From assembly GCF_000023445.1 (NCBI RefSeq), contig NC_012881.1, forward strand, positions 2,113,501 to 2,177,500: DNA of 64,000 nt, given 5' to 3'. The first letter of the stretch is position 1; every line of letters starts with the position of its first letter. The DNA is from Maridesulfovibrio salexigens DSM 2638 (GTDB lineage Bacteria; Desulfobacterota; Desulfovibrionia; Desulfovibrionales; Desulfovibrionaceae). Shown in pieces: positions 43,996 through 54,265 of this stretch. Position numbers and translations under genes: made by a program. Below the pieces are notes generated by a model that did no database searches, was not told where the DNA came from, and was given only the letters and a program-made list of their open reading frames with translations.

Positions 43996-45420
43996 TTAAT
44001 CATCATCAACAATAATAGTCGGGAACATACCCTGCTTCTCACCGCTCAGATAAGGCTGAAACAAATTGTAGGAAACATACTGTGTTCTCTGCGCATGCCC
44101 CCTGCTCTCGGAATTACCATCATAACGGGCACCGTTTTCCACTAGAATATGTTCAACACGGTTCTGGAAATCACGGATAAAAGCAGCTCCATCTCCATAA
44201 AATGACATATCACCGATATTAAAGGCCTTACCCTTGGCAAATGCAGCTAAAGACATGGATTGTGTTTCAAGGTCACTTTGCTTGGTCACATATCCCCAGA
44301 CAATTGTTTCATCCGGGATATCAATTGGTTCGGAGGCGTGGATGATTGTGTGCGGCATAACAATTGAACCGGCACCAACAGAGACCTGATTATCTTTAGT
44401 TCCATGCAGGAAAGAGTTAAAGCCGATAAAAACCTTCTCGCCAATATTTGAATGAACCAGCTTACCGCCGTGGGCAACAACAACCAAACCGGCAAATCGG
44501 GAATCCACAATAAAACTGTTCTCCTGCGCGTTGGATCCGGTGCCGAGTACTGAATTTTCAATATACGCCCTCTGAGCCACGAGACAATTTCCACCTATCA
44601 CACAGTCTCCTTTGACTACAGCATAGCGGCTGACAAAGGCATTTTCCGGAACCCAAACCGGAAATGTATCTGAAAGTGAATCATATACAGGCAGGAAATC
44701 ACTTCTACGACCTTTAAGGAAATCAGCAAATAAGCCGACAAGCTCACCATCCTGATCCCAAGAAATATATTTTTCTAAGGTTGCTTGCGGGTAGCGGTAG
44801 TCGAACTCGTATTTATTATCAGCTTTAATCCAGATACGGCCCGGATCAATGCAAACCTTGGAAAGGTCCCCAGCCTGAACATAACAATAGTTGCCTAGAA
44901 TGCAGTTATGCAGTTGAGAAAGATCGGCAGTTGCAAATGCTCCAAGGTAGGCACCTTCAATAGTAGCACCGTGGATGTTTGCATAGTGCATGGAAACAGT
45001 GTTTTGTATACGGAAAAGTTCTGGAATCTCAGGGTTTCGGGAGTGGTTATGGACGAGGGTTTTAAAAAGAAAGCTATTAACAACCATGATAACTTCATCT
45101 CGGTAAAGCTCTGTGGTAACTCCCCCAAAATCAACCTCAGTCCCTGCTGTCTTTAATTCATCCCCTCGGATATCACTCCTGAGGACAATCGAACGGTCAA
45201 CATCACATTTCCCGAGAAAATATGATCCGCCAAGGTTGCTTTCCCGGAACCGGAAGTAAATGGGATGGTCAATTGACAGAGCATAATACGCATAGGCTTC
45301 TGTCAACTTTCCATAATCAATAGTGGATTTAACCACCTGTTCAACATCTAGTCCCATTGGACGAAGGTTAACGTTCACCCTCGATATAATATGATTAATA
45401 AGTTTTTTGATTCTTTTCAT
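43996..45420 (-). CDS. Left-handed beta-helix (hexapeptide-like) protein
   Basis: 474 residues. The middle to C-terminal part carries hexapeptide-like turns typical of acyl- or nucleotidyl-transferases (YAVVKGDCVIGGNCLVAQRAYIENSVLG-type spacing, and VSVGAGSIVMPHTII), ending with an acidic tail IIVDDD. No nucleotidyl domain is evident. Isolated between terminators; substrate unknown. Confidence 0.75.
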   Translation of the reverse strand: MKRIKKLINHIISRVNVNLRPMGLDVEQVVKSTIDYGKLTEAYAYYALSIDHPIYFRFRESNLGGSYFLGKCDVDRSIVLRSDIRGDELKTAGTEVDFGGVTTELYRDEVIMVVNSFLFKTLVHNHSRNPEIPELFRIQNTVSMHYANIHGATIEGAYLGAFATADLSQLHNCILGNYCYVQAGDLSKVCIDPGRIWIKADNKYEFDYRYPQATLEKYISWDQDGELVGLFADFLKGRRSDFLPVYDSLSDTFPVWVPENAFVSRYAVVKGDCVIGGNCLVAQRAYIENSVLGTGSNAQENSFIVDSRFAGLVVVAHGGKLVHSNIGEKVFIGFNSFLHGTKDNQVSVGAGSIVMPHTIIHASEPIDIPDETIVWGYVTKQSDLETQSMSLAAFAKGKAFNIGDMSFYGDGAAFIRDFQNRVEHILVENGARYDGNSESRGHAQRTQYVSYNLFQPYLSGEKQGMFPTIIVDDD

Positions 45421-45593
45421 ATCTACCTCTTATATGTCGAACATACAGTCCGAACAGGCCGGGAAATACCCGGATTGTCTGCTTTGCGTTTATACACAGA
45501 TTGCAGTGATTGATTTTTACAACGGTACCTTTTACCCCATCAGCATTCAATAGAAAAAATGTCGTAATTTTATTAAGTTGAAACAAAAAAATA

Positions 45594-45627
45594 GCCCCAT
45601 CTGAGTATGTGTTTACTCAAATGGGGC
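45594..45627. terminator. Terminator near mgtE
   Basis: GCCCCATCTGAGTA-TGTGTT-TACTCAAATGGGGC, near-perfect stem; A-run before it makes it a terminator for mgtE on minus. Confidence 0.85.
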
Positions 45628-45654
45628 AACTAATCATAATATCTACATTAGCGT

Positions 45655-47007
45655 CTAAAGCAGGAACAGTCCGGCAAGGCCAAGTAGTGACAAAAATCCG
45701 AAACTATCCGTAATGGTAGTAAGAAAAATCGAAGAAGCCTGCGCCGGGTCACGTCCGAACTCTTTAAGAATAATCGGGATTGCGCCGCCAACCACTGCGC
45801 CTAAAACCATATCAATAAATAACGCTCCGGCCATAACCATTGCCAATGTATAATTGCTTGTAAGCATGAACACGGCAGCCAACACCAAAAGTGCAATGCA
45901 AATTCCGTTGGCAAGACCGATCTTGAATTCGCGTAAAACCGCTTCCCATGATTTTTTACGGTCAAATTTTTCTGTAGCAAATTGGCGGATCATAACTGCC
46001 AGAGCCTGCTGCCCGGTATTGCCTGCCTGATTGGCAACAATAGGCATAAGCACTGCCAGCATTGCCATCTTTGCGATATTTCCTTCGAATAAGTGAACCA
46101 CCCATGCGGAAACCGCGGAGTTGGCAACGTTGATAACAAGCCAGGGCAGACGTTTCTTAACTGAATATCCCCAGGGAGAATCAACAGTTTCGTCTGTACC
46201 CGCACCAACCATTGACTGCATATCCTCACTGGCCTCTTCATTAATAATGTCAATGACATCATCAACAGTGACAACCCCGAGAAAGCGGTGATCAAAATCG
46301 GTAACGGGCATAGCGCCAAAATTATAGTGCGCGATAAGCCGGGCTACTTCCTCTTTATCCACGTTATAGTTGACGGAAATAAGGTGCTGGTTACTGGTCA
46401 ACTCGGTAAGCATCTTGCCTGCACGGGAAATAAGCAGGTCGCGCATAGAAACAACACCAACCAGCTGGTTGCGGCGGCCGACAACGTATGCATAGTAAGG
46501 AATACTCTTATCTTCCGCTTCCTTGCGGATTTCCGCGATAGCCTGATCAACGGTCATATTATCGCGGACGATGGCTACTTCGGTGGTCATAACACCACCG
46601 GCTGTGTCAGGATCAAAGGTCAGCAGGGTTGAAATTTCTTCCCTGTCTTCAGCTTTGATCTGACGCAAAAGGGTTTCCCGCAGATCATCATCAAGTTCTT
46701 CAAGAATGTCCGTGGCATCATCCGGGGACATTATTTCAAGAATCCTAGCGGCCATCCCGACATTCAGTCGTTCAATGAGTTCCCGCTGATCATATTTTTC
46801 CATCTCAGCAATGGAGTCAGCTGCATCACGAATAGGCAACTGCTTAATGAACTTGACCTGTTCTTCCAGACCAAGTTCTTCAATATGATCAGCAGCATCC
46901 GCAGGGTGCATAGCATCGATAACGCGCTGGTCTACTTCTCCTGCGCGTCCTTTGCCGTGTTCCTGCCACCGCCGTAATGGTTCGGGTATACCTTTTGGAT
47001 TAGCCAT
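45655..47007 (-). CDS. mgtE: Magnesium transporter MgtE
   Basis: 450 residues. N-terminal MgtE-N repeat (residues 25-135), two CBS domains (about 140-265), then five membrane helices from 290 including MLAVLMPIVANQAGNTGQQAL, the conserved pore region. Selective Mg2+ uptake gated by cytoplasmic Mg2+. No magnesium riboswitch visible in the 90 bases upstream. Confidence 0.96.
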   Translation of the reverse strand: MANPKGIPEPLRRWQEHGKGRAGEVDQRVIDAMHPADAADHIEELGLEEQVKFIKQLPIRDAADSIAEMEKYDQRELIERLNVGMAARILEIMSPDDATDILEELDDDLRETLLRQIKAEDREEISTLLTFDPDTAGGVMTTEVAIVRDNMTVDQAIAEIRKEAEDKSIPYYAYVVGRRNQLVGVVSMRDLLISRAGKMLTELTSNQHLISVNYNVDKEEVARLIAHYNFGAMPVTDFDHRFLGVVTVDDVIDIINEEASEDMQSMVGAGTDETVDSPWGYSVKKRLPWLVINVANSAVSAWVVHLFEGNIAKMAMLAVLMPIVANQAGNTGQQALAVMIRQFATEKFDRKKSWEAVLREFKIGLANGICIALLVLAAVFMLTSNYTLAMVMAGALFIDMVLGAVVGGAIPIILKEFGRDPAQASSIFLTTITDSFGFLSLLGLAGLFLL

Positions 47008-47178
47008 GGCGCATCAACTATACCAAATAGAATCAAAGGTCAAAATTTATCACCTTGAAACTGCTGAAAAATAACTTTGTGAAATCCTTCTCAGCCCTTG
47101 TGCTGCCTCATAAAACGGGATACCAAATTTCGTTACATGACCTCAAACACAATGTTACAAAATATTAACAGGAATAAT

Positions 47179-48054
47179 ATGACAGAAAACGCATTTAACG
47201 ACTTCTTTCAGGCCGAAGCAAAAATGTTCCTTCTGGCCACCATAAGAATAGCTTTAAGCGAAGACGGCCCGGACTTGACCTCAATGGGTCTGTTTGAGCA
47301 GGATGACATTGCAACTGCTCAGATCATCGCTAAAGAAGATACTGTAATTTCCGGACTGCCCCTTATCAACTTGATTCTTGAATTTGCAGATCAAGAAAAC
47401 AAATGTCAGGTGCATCTTAATGTGGATGAGGGAGATAAAATCTCCAAGGGAACACTTATCGCGGCCATTCAAGGTCCCGCCGGCCTGCTCCTCAAGGCTG
47501 AACGTGTCATCCTGAACTTCATTTCCCACATGTCCGGTATCGCGACTGAAACCCGTAAATACGTAGACGCGCTGGATCATAGCGAGACTATCCTCCTCGA
47601 TACCCGCAAGACCCTCCCCGGCCTGCGTTACCCTGAAAAATACGCTGTCCTTTGCGGCGGAGCCAAAAACCACCGCCTGAATCTGGTGGAAATGCTCATG
47701 CTTAAGGACAACCACATTGACCGCGCCGGATCAATCACAGCCGCCGTGGAAAAACTCCGTGCCAAATATGGCGAAGACTGCCCGCCGATTGAGGTGGAAT
47801 GCCGCAATCAGGATGAAGTAGATGAAGCTGTGGCTACCAAAGTCGAACGCATCATGCTCGACAACATGACCTTTGATGAAGCAAAAGCAGCCATCGCTAC
47901 AATTCCCGATGAAATTGAAACTGAGATCAGCGGAAACGTGACCCTTGAAACTATTGCCAAACTTGCAGAAGCAGGTCCGGATTACATATCCGTGGGCAGG
48001 ATCACTCACTCTGCAAAATGTTCAGACATGAGCATGCAGATCATACCGATGTAG
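47179..48054 (+). CDS. nadC: Nicotinate-nucleotide pyrophosphorylase
   Basis: 291 residues, quinolinate plus PRPP to nicotinate mononucleotide. LDTRKTLPGLR near residue 135, KDNH near residue 170, IEVECRNQDEV. Start at ATG 47179 with AGGA upstream; longer upstream frame is unsupported. First of nadC-nadA-nadB. Confidence 0.96.
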   Translation: MTENAFNDFFQAEAKMFLLATIRIALSEDGPDLTSMGLFEQDDIATAQIIAKEDTVISGLPLINLILEFADQENKCQVHLNVDEGDKISKGTLIAAIQGPAGLLLKAERVILNFISHMSGIATETRKYVDALDHSETILLDTRKTLPGLRYPEKYAVLCGGAKNHRLNLVEMLMLKDNHIDRAGSITAAVEKLRAKYGEDCPPIEVECRNQDEVDEAVATKVERIMLDNMTFDEAKAAIATIPDEIETEISGNVTLETIAKLAEAGPDYISVGRITHSAKCSDMSMQIIPM

Positions 48055-48065
48055 GTTCAACTTTG

Positions 48066-49088
48066 ATGTATTCGGATATTATTGCTGAACAAAAGGAAAA
48101 ATATGGCAAAAGACTGGCGATTCTGGGACACCATTACCAGTCTGATGAAATCATAAAACATACCGATCTCAAGGGCGATTCTTTAGAATTAGCCCGTCAG
48201 ATCGAGAAGTTGGAAGCAGACTACATTGTATTCTGCGGTGTCCACTTCATGGCTGAATCCGCTGCAATCGTACGTAAGGAAAATCAAAAGATTTTCATTC
48301 CCGATGCCAGCGCAGGCTGTGTCATGGCTAATATGGCTCCGGCATGGCTGGTGGATAAGGTGCTGACCAGAATTATTAACGAGACTGGAAGAAAAATCAT
48401 TCCGCTCGCCTACGTTAATACTCCTGCTGCGGTAAAAACCGTTTGCGGTAAACACGGAGGAACTGTCTGCACTTCAGCCAATGCTGAGAAAATGCTCCGC
48501 TGGGCGCAGGAACAAGGAGACGCAGTTCTCTTCCTGCCGGATAAAAACCTTGCAATGAACACTGCGAACACTTTGGGCATAGCTCCTGAGAAACGCATGC
48601 TCCTTAACATCCGTTCCCTTGGAACACAGATTGATGTTAAAGAAACAATGGACAAAGAACTGCTGATCTGGCCCGGCCTCTGTGCTATTCATCAGCGTTT
48701 CAAGATGTCTCAGATTGAGGATTTCCGCGAGAAATATCCCGATTGCAAAGTGATTGTTCACCCTGAATGCCCGCCCGAATTGGTAGAAGCTTCCGATGGT
48801 GCCGGCTCCACTTCATATCTCATTAAATATGTGAATGAAGCACCTGAAGGTTCCACCATAGTAATCGGGACGGAAACCAACCTCGTCAACAGGTTGAAAG
48901 ATATGTTCCCCGAAAAGAACATCCTTCCGTTGGGCATTAGCTTTTGCAGCAACATGGCTAAAATCACAGAAAAAAATCTTGCTGAACTTCTCCAGAATCT
49001 GGAAACAGCTGCCTATGAAGATGTTTCCGATGAAATCCGGGAACCGGCAAGACTCGCTCTCGAAAGAATGCTCGAAGTCTGCAAATAA
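48066..49088 (+). CDS. nadA: Quinolinate synthase
   Basis: 340 residues. Condenses iminoaspartate with DHAP using a [4Fe-4S] cluster. HHYQSDEI near the start, and cluster Cys in SAGCVMAN, VHPECPPE and FCSNM context. ATG 48066 lies 11 bases after nadC. Confidence 0.96.
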   Translation: MYSDIIAEQKEKYGKRLAILGHHYQSDEIIKHTDLKGDSLELARQIEKLEADYIVFCGVHFMAESAAIVRKENQKIFIPDASAGCVMANMAPAWLVDKVLTRIINETGRKIIPLAYVNTPAAVKTVCGKHGGTVCTSANAEKMLRWAQEQGDAVLFLPDKNLAMNTANTLGIAPEKRMLLNIRSLGTQIDVKETMDKELLIWPGLCAIHQRFKMSQIEDFREKYPDCKVIVHPECPPELVEASDGAGSTSYLIKYVNEAPEGSTIVIGTETNLVNRLKDMFPEKNILPLGISFCSNMAKITEKNLAELLQNLETAAYEDVSDEIREPARLALERMLEVCK

Positions 49089-49162
49089 AATACTGACCTA
49101 ACCTTTAGCCGGAACCTGAAAAGGCTGCCGTAATATGAGATATAGGCATGCAGGAAAACCGA

Positions 49163-50743
49163 ATGAAAACTGAAGTTTTGATTATCGGATCAGGTATCGC
49201 CGGATGTATATCAGCTCTGACGATAGCAGAAAAAGGTATTGAAGTTACTTTATTAACCCCGGGGGATGATCTTTTCACCGGTAATACGAGGCTGGCCCAA
49301 GGCGGAATCGTATATACCGGCCCGGACGATTCTCCTAAAAAACTCGAAAAGGATATCAACACAGCCGGTTGGAATTACAACAACAAGAAAGCTGTGCGAG
49401 CTATTTCAAAGCAAGGCCCGGAAGCCTTGAAAAAGCTCCTGCTGGAAAAATACCCGGTTCCTTTTCAGAAAAATGAAGATGGCGAATTCAGCCTGACCCG
49501 CGAAGGCGGACACGCTGTTAACCGCATCTTATACTGTGCAGATCATACAGGACAGTCGATCATGGATGTGCTTATTAAGCATGTCGCTGCTCATCCTTAT
49601 ATCCGGGTCTGCTCTAACAGAACCGCCATCGACCTTTTGACCAACCATCACCATGCCCGCCAGAATGAGTTCAAGTATTCCTTGAGCAATAAATGTCTAG
49701 GCGCATACGTGTATAATGAGTCACGGAACATGGTGGAAACCTTTTTGGCTGATTTCACAGTTCTTGCCACAGGTGGATTGGGGCAGATTTATCTGCACAC
49801 CACCAACACTCCCGGTTCCATCGGGTCCGGTATAGCCATGGCCAACCGTGCCAAAGCAAGAGTTATCAATGCTGAAATGGTCCAGTTCCACCCCACTTCT
49901 TTCTTTCAAAGGGTACGCACAAGAGCCAGTCGCCGCTTCCTGATTTCAGAAGCTGTGCGCGGTGAAGGAGCAAAACTTATTAACTGCTACGGTGAACCGT
50001 TCATGCACCGCTATGATCCCCGTGGCGATCTTGCTCCCCGTGATATTGTCACCCGCTCCATCCTTGAGGAAATGCTCAGGACTAAGGAAGAGTGCGTTTA
50101 TCTTGATGCAGCAAATCATGTTAAGCAGGATCTGCCCACAAGATTTCCGACCATTTACGGTAAATGCCTTGATAACGGGATCGATATCAACAATCAGCCT
50201 ATCCCGGTTGTACCTGCGGCGCACTACTTCTGCGGCGGTGTGCTGGTGGATGAAAAAGGTAAATCAACATTGGATCGCCTTTACGCCATCGGCGAATGCT
50301 CCTGCACCGGAGTGCACGGCGGTAACCGCCTTGCCAGCACATCCCTGCTGGAAGGTATGCTTTGGGGCTACACTTCAGGTGAAGACATTGCCGCCCGTCT
50401 GGAAAGAAAATCCAGAATTCCCAAAAAACTGCTTAACGCGGTTCCTGATTGGGAAACACCGGGCTCCAATGAAAACGAAGACCCGGCTCTCATTGCACAG
50501 GACTGGGCCTTTATCCGTAACGTCATGTGGAACTATGTGGGCATCACCCGCTCCACCGCCCGTTTGAATCGGGCCATCGACGATTTACAAAATCTGAATC
50601 GCAACCTGCGGTCATTTTATAAGCGCACGCCAATCAGCAGGCCGATCATCGACCTGTTCCACGGTTGTCAATCTGCCTTGACCGTCACGGTTTCGGCACT
50701 ACGCAATAAACAAAGCGTAGGCTGTCATTATCGCATAGATTAA
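49163..50743 (+). CDS. nadB: L-aspartate oxidase
   Basis: 526-residue flavoprotein making iminoaspartate. FAD site VLIIGSGIAGC, RLAQGGIVY, and HPTSFF with SEAVRGEGAKL. ATG 49163 chosen over 49148 because AGGA then sits seven bases upstream. In an anaerobe the acceptor is probably fumarate. Terminator follows. Confidence 0.96.
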   Translation: MKTEVLIIGSGIAGCISALTIAEKGIEVTLLTPGDDLFTGNTRLAQGGIVYTGPDDSPKKLEKDINTAGWNYNNKKAVRAISKQGPEALKKLLLEKYPVPFQKNEDGEFSLTREGGHAVNRILYCADHTGQSIMDVLIKHVAAHPYIRVCSNRTAIDLLTNHHHARQNEFKYSLSNKCLGAYVYNESRNMVETFLADFTVLATGGLGQIYLHTTNTPGSIGSGIAMANRAKARVINAEMVQFHPTSFFQRVRTRASRRFLISEAVRGEGAKLINCYGEPFMHRYDPRGDLAPRDIVTRSILEEMLRTKEECVYLDAANHVKQDLPTRFPTIYGKCLDNGIDINNQPIPVVPAAHYFCGGVLVDEKGKSTLDRLYAIGECSCTGVHGGNRLASTSLLEGMLWGYTSGEDIAARLERKSRIPKKLLNAVPDWETPGSNENEDPALIAQDWAFIRNVMWNYVGITRSTARLNRAIDDLQNLNRNLRSFYKRTPISRPIIDLFHGCQSALTVTVSALRNKQSVGCHYRID

Positions 50744-50748
50744 AAAAA

Positions 50749-50780
50749 GAAGGGGAAGCACAAGCTTCCCCTTCTTTTTT
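50749..50780. terminator. Terminator after nadB / trkH
   Basis: GAAGGGGAAGC-ACAA-GCTTCCCCTTC flanked by A and T runs; works for both convergent operons. Confidence 0.93.
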
Positions 50781-50816
50781 TATCATCAATTTATCTTTAA
50801 TTAGTGGGTGATAGAT

Positions 50817-52271
50817 TTACTTTCTCCAGAACTCAGGAACACAAAGTACGATCACGGTATAAATTTCAAGACGGCCCAGTAACATACAGAAAATGAGTGC
50901 CCATTTCCCCAGTTCCGGGATATGAGCATAGTTCTCTGTGGGGCCGACACTTCCGATACCGGGACCAATGTTTCCGATGCAAGCCAGAGATGCTGCAAAA
51001 GAGGAAACCACATCCACACCGGTGGCAGCAACAATCAAACCGCAGATAACGAAAAGCAGCAACCAAAGCACGAAGAATCCAAGGATATCGTTCATGGTTT
51101 CAGGCTTAACCACGGTCTTTCCAAGCTTGACTCTGTTTACTGAGCGTGGATGAATGATGCGGAAAACTTCCTGATATGCCTGCTTCAAAAGCAGCATAAT
51201 ACGCAGATGCTTCATTCCGCCACTGGTCGATCCGGCACAACCTCCAAGAAACATACAGAAAAGCAGCAATCCCTGTGCAACTGCGGGCCAGATTTCGTAG
51301 TCGGCAGTTGCATATCCGGTTGTACTGATGATGGATGCAACCTGAAATGAAGTGTAGCGAAATGAATCCGCTATAGAATCATAATTGGTAGCTGAATAAA
51401 CAGAAATGGTTATGATTCCTACGATGATAAGCGTGACGACTCCAAAAAATCTGAACTCCGGGTCTTTCCAAAGCAGTAAAGGACGTCCCTTGATCATCTG
51501 GTAATGAAGGCTGAAGTTTACAGCCGCAACAAGCATAAAAAATGTAATTACATAATCGATATAAGCACTCTGGAAATACGCCACAGATGAGTTTTTGGTG
51601 GAAAATCCGCCGGTAGCAAGGGTTCCGAAAGTATGACAAAGGGAGTCGAACAAATCCATTCCGCCAAGCATAAGCAGAACCGCTTCAATGGCGGAGAAGA
51701 GGACGTAAACTTTCCAAAGTACCAGCGCAGTGTCTTTGATGCGCGGCTTAAGTTTATCCGGAACGGGTCCGGGAACTTCCGCCTTGTAGAGCTGCATCCC
51801 CCCTACTCCAAGGAAAGGCAAGATCGCCAGCGAAAGCACGATGATCCCCATTCCGCCCAACCAGTGAGTCAAGCTGCGCCAGAAAAGGATGCCTTTGGCA
51901 TTCTTCTCAATATCCATCATTACTGAAGCACCGGTAGTGGTGAAACCGGAGAGGGATTCAAAAAAACAATCGACATAACTGGTGAACACATCACCGAAAT
52001 AAAATGGCAGGCTTCCGAAAAAACCTGCAAACACCCATCCAAGCGCAACAATCGCCATGCCTTCACGATGACTGAGTCCCTTGGCTTCTTCGCGATCCCT
52101 GAAAATCAAAAACAAAGCCAGCCCGCTGAAACAGGTAAGCCCGAAAGATTTAAGCAGGGGCAGAATTCCTGCATCCTGATAATAAAGGGAAAATCCCAAG
52201 GGGAAAAGCATGGTCAGCCCTACGCAAAGCGTCAAGGCACCAATAATATGCAGAACTATTTTCCAGCGCAT
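50817..52271 (-). CDS. trkH: K+ uptake membrane subunit TrkH
   Basis: 484 residues, ~10 helices with four pore repeats, e.g. GFTTTGASVMMDIE, LATGGFSTKN and ISTTGYATADY providing filter glycines. Its ATG shares a base with the trkA stop, so coupled. Confidence 0.95.
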   Translation of the reverse strand: MRWKIVLHIIGALTLCVGLTMLFPLGFSLYYQDAGILPLLKSFGLTCFSGLALFLIFRDREEAKGLSHREGMAIVALGWVFAGFFGSLPFYFGDVFTSYVDCFFESLSGFTTTGASVMMDIEKNAKGILFWRSLTHWLGGMGIIVLSLAILPFLGVGGMQLYKAEVPGPVPDKLKPRIKDTALVLWKVYVLFSAIEAVLLMLGGMDLFDSLCHTFGTLATGGFSTKNSSVAYFQSAYIDYVITFFMLVAAVNFSLHYQMIKGRPLLLWKDPEFRFFGVVTLIIVGIITISVYSATNYDSIADSFRYTSFQVASIISTTGYATADYEIWPAVAQGLLLFCMFLGGCAGSTSGGMKHLRIMLLLKQAYQEVFRIIHPRSVNRVKLGKTVVKPETMNDILGFFVLWLLLFVICGLIVAATGVDVVSSFAASLACIGNIGPGIGSVGPTENYAHIPELGKWALIFCMLLGRLEIYTVIVLCVPEFWRK

Positions 52272-53638
52272 TAATAAAGCTCCAGCTTGGTGGTGAGAGC
52301 CTTTTCAATTTTAGGTATATTCTTGTGAGTGGAAATAATAAGCAACCGGTCATTCGGCTCAATCACAGTCAAGCCTGTAGGAATAATAACATCATCACCG
52401 CGTTGAAAACAGAGAATAAGAGTCCCTTTGGGGAGATTCAGTTCCATAATCGGCTTACCCACAATATCGGACTGCTCCTGCGCAATGGCTTCAAGGGCTT
52501 CTGCCTCTTCACCCTTGATGGAAACCGCGGAAATAACCTTACCCTGACGAACAAAATGCAGAATTGAGTTAATCGCAGAAAGACGCGGGCAAACCAGATG
52601 GTCAATGCCGATGGGTTGAATCAGAGGAATGTAGGCAAATTTATTGATTCGGGTGATAGTTTTACGCGCACCGAGGTTCTTAGCCAGCAAACAGGAAAGA
52701 ATATTCATTTCCTCATCACCGGTTACAGAAATAACCATATCCAGTTCGCCGACATTTTCCTCGTTAAGAAGATCCTGATCTGTTCCATCACCATTGAGAA
52801 CAATTACACGATCAAGGGCCTCAGATAAATCAGCGCAACGATCGGCATTATTATCAATGAGGCGAGTATGATATTTTTTATTGTCCAGAGCGCGGGCCAA
52901 TAAGGAACCGACATTACCACCACCGACAATCAGTACTTTTCGGATAGGATCTGAAAGAATTCCGGCACGTTGAAGAAGTTCGTCCTGTTGGTCTCGCATG
53001 CAGGTAAAGTAGACGATATCGCCCTTCTCAATGGTATCCAGACCACCGGGAATAATCAGCTCATCGTCCCTGACAAGAGCGGCAATAACAACATCAATAT
53101 CTTCACCCAGCTGCTCACGGACTTTCATAAGCTGGACGCCTTCAAGGGGGCTGTCGTCAGGCAGCTTGACCCCGATCAGCCGCACCTTGCCACCTACAAA
53201 ATCGTTGATTTCAACTGAACCGGGAACACTCATAACCCGCAGGATGGATTCAACAACCTCTTCATCCGGGTTGATGATAGTATCAATACGCAAATCTCCT
53301 TCAGAAAACATATCGGAATACTTTGTGTAGTCCTCGTTCCTGATACGAGCCAGCTTAATGATACCGGGTTTGAGCTTGTTGGCGAGAAAAGTTGCGATGA
53401 GATTGATTTCATCCTTGTCCGTCACTGCCAGAAAAATATCAGCTTCACGCACTCCGGCTTCTTCCAGAATTTCAGGACTTGAACCGGACCCTTGAATCGT
53501 CTGGACATCTAGAGAATCGGAAACCTTGCTAAGAGCTTTCGGATTCATGTCAATTACGACAACATCCTTGTTCTCACCGGAAAGACGCCTGGCAACATTA
53601 AAGCCAACTTCCCCGGCGCCTACTATGATAACTCTCAA
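52271..53638 (-). CDS. trkA: K+ uptake regulator TrkA
   Basis: 455 residues, duplicated RCK: GAGEVGFNVARRL at the start and VGGGNVGSLLARAL near residue 232, each followed by an RCK-C domain. Peripheral NAD-binding subunit gating TrkH. Confidence 0.96.
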   Translation of the reverse strand: MRVIIVGAGEVGFNVARRLSGENKDVVVIDMNPKALSKVSDSLDVQTIQGSGSSPEILEEAGVREADIFLAVTDKDEINLIATFLANKLKPGIIKLARIRNEDYTKYSDMFSEGDLRIDTIINPDEEVVESILRVMSVPGSVEINDFVGGKVRLIGVKLPDDSPLEGVQLMKVREQLGEDIDVVIAALVRDDELIIPGGLDTIEKGDIVYFTCMRDQQDELLQRAGILSDPIRKVLIVGGGNVGSLLARALDNKKYHTRLIDNNADRCADLSEALDRVIVLNGDGTDQDLLNEENVGELDMVISVTGDEEMNILSCLLAKNLGARKTITRINKFAYIPLIQPIGIDHLVCPRLSAINSILHFVRQGKVISAVSIKGEEAEALEAIAQEQSDIVGKPIMELNLPKGTLILCFQRGDDVIIPTGLTVIEPNDRLLIISTHKNIPKIEKALTTKLELY

Positions 53639-53764
53639 AAGTTACTCCTTGCGCATTGCATCTGGTATAGACAGAAAAGTACTGTTGAAATCAATAGTTG
53701 CTTATAACTTGATCGTTTGAATTCAGCAACTACAACTTTTTTCAAAGTGCAAAGAACGGAAAAA

Positions 53765-53789
53765 GCCCGTCGCACAAGGCGACGGGCTC
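53765..53789 (-). terminator. Terminator after rpsT
   Basis: AGCCCGTCGC-ACAAG-GCGACGGGCT with T-run on minus. Confidence 0.92.
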
Positions 53790-53822
53790 ATATGGTCTTG
53801 TAAAGAATAAATCTTTAAGACA

Positions 53823-54086
53823 CTAAGCCATTTTGTTAACGGCTGCGCTGAGGCGGGAAATCCTGCGTGCTGCTGCACGAGCGTGGATAACCTTTTTGGT
53901 AGCTGCCTTATCAAGGACAGAAGTAGCCTTGCGCAGTGCGGTTGCTGCGAGTTCGGTGTCGTTAGCTTCAACAGCGGAACGAACTTCTTTTACAACGTTT
54001 TTGATACGGGTACGTACCATGTTGTTACGCAGGTTACGCTTAATGCTCTGACGGTGCCTTTTGAGTGCGGATTTATGGTTCGCCAA
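53823..54086 (-). CDS. rpsT: 30S ribosomal protein S20
   Basis: 87 residues, opening [17 protein letters not shown], the S20 hallmark; binds 16S rRNA. AAGGAG upstream. A CCCGGC-AA-GCCGGG hairpin at about 54123-54136 lies in its leader. Confidence 0.97.
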   Translation of the reverse strand: MANHKSALKRHRQSIKRNLRNNMVRTRIKNVVKEVRSAVEANDTELAATALRKATSVLDKAATKKVIHARAAARRISRLSAAVNKMA

Positions 54087-54265
54087 GGTATTTCTCCTTA
54101 AAATTAAATTTCTATTTTTTAACCCGGCAAGCCGGGGATTACGTTCAAACGAAGAGTGTCTTTAACCAATAACAGCAATAACTGTCAAGGCTGGAGAACA
54201 TTTTTTTTAAAGAAAAAGTCTAGAAAAAATATTCTCATAAACTCTCTCACAAAACGTCCTACAGA

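Noticed and set aside
43996-45420. Nucleotidyltransferase assignment for the beta-helix protein
   Set aside because: The hexapeptide turns are present but no nucleotide-binding N-domain is.
47008-47178. Mg riboswitch before mgtE
   Set aside because: Too short and no M-box-like structure is visible.
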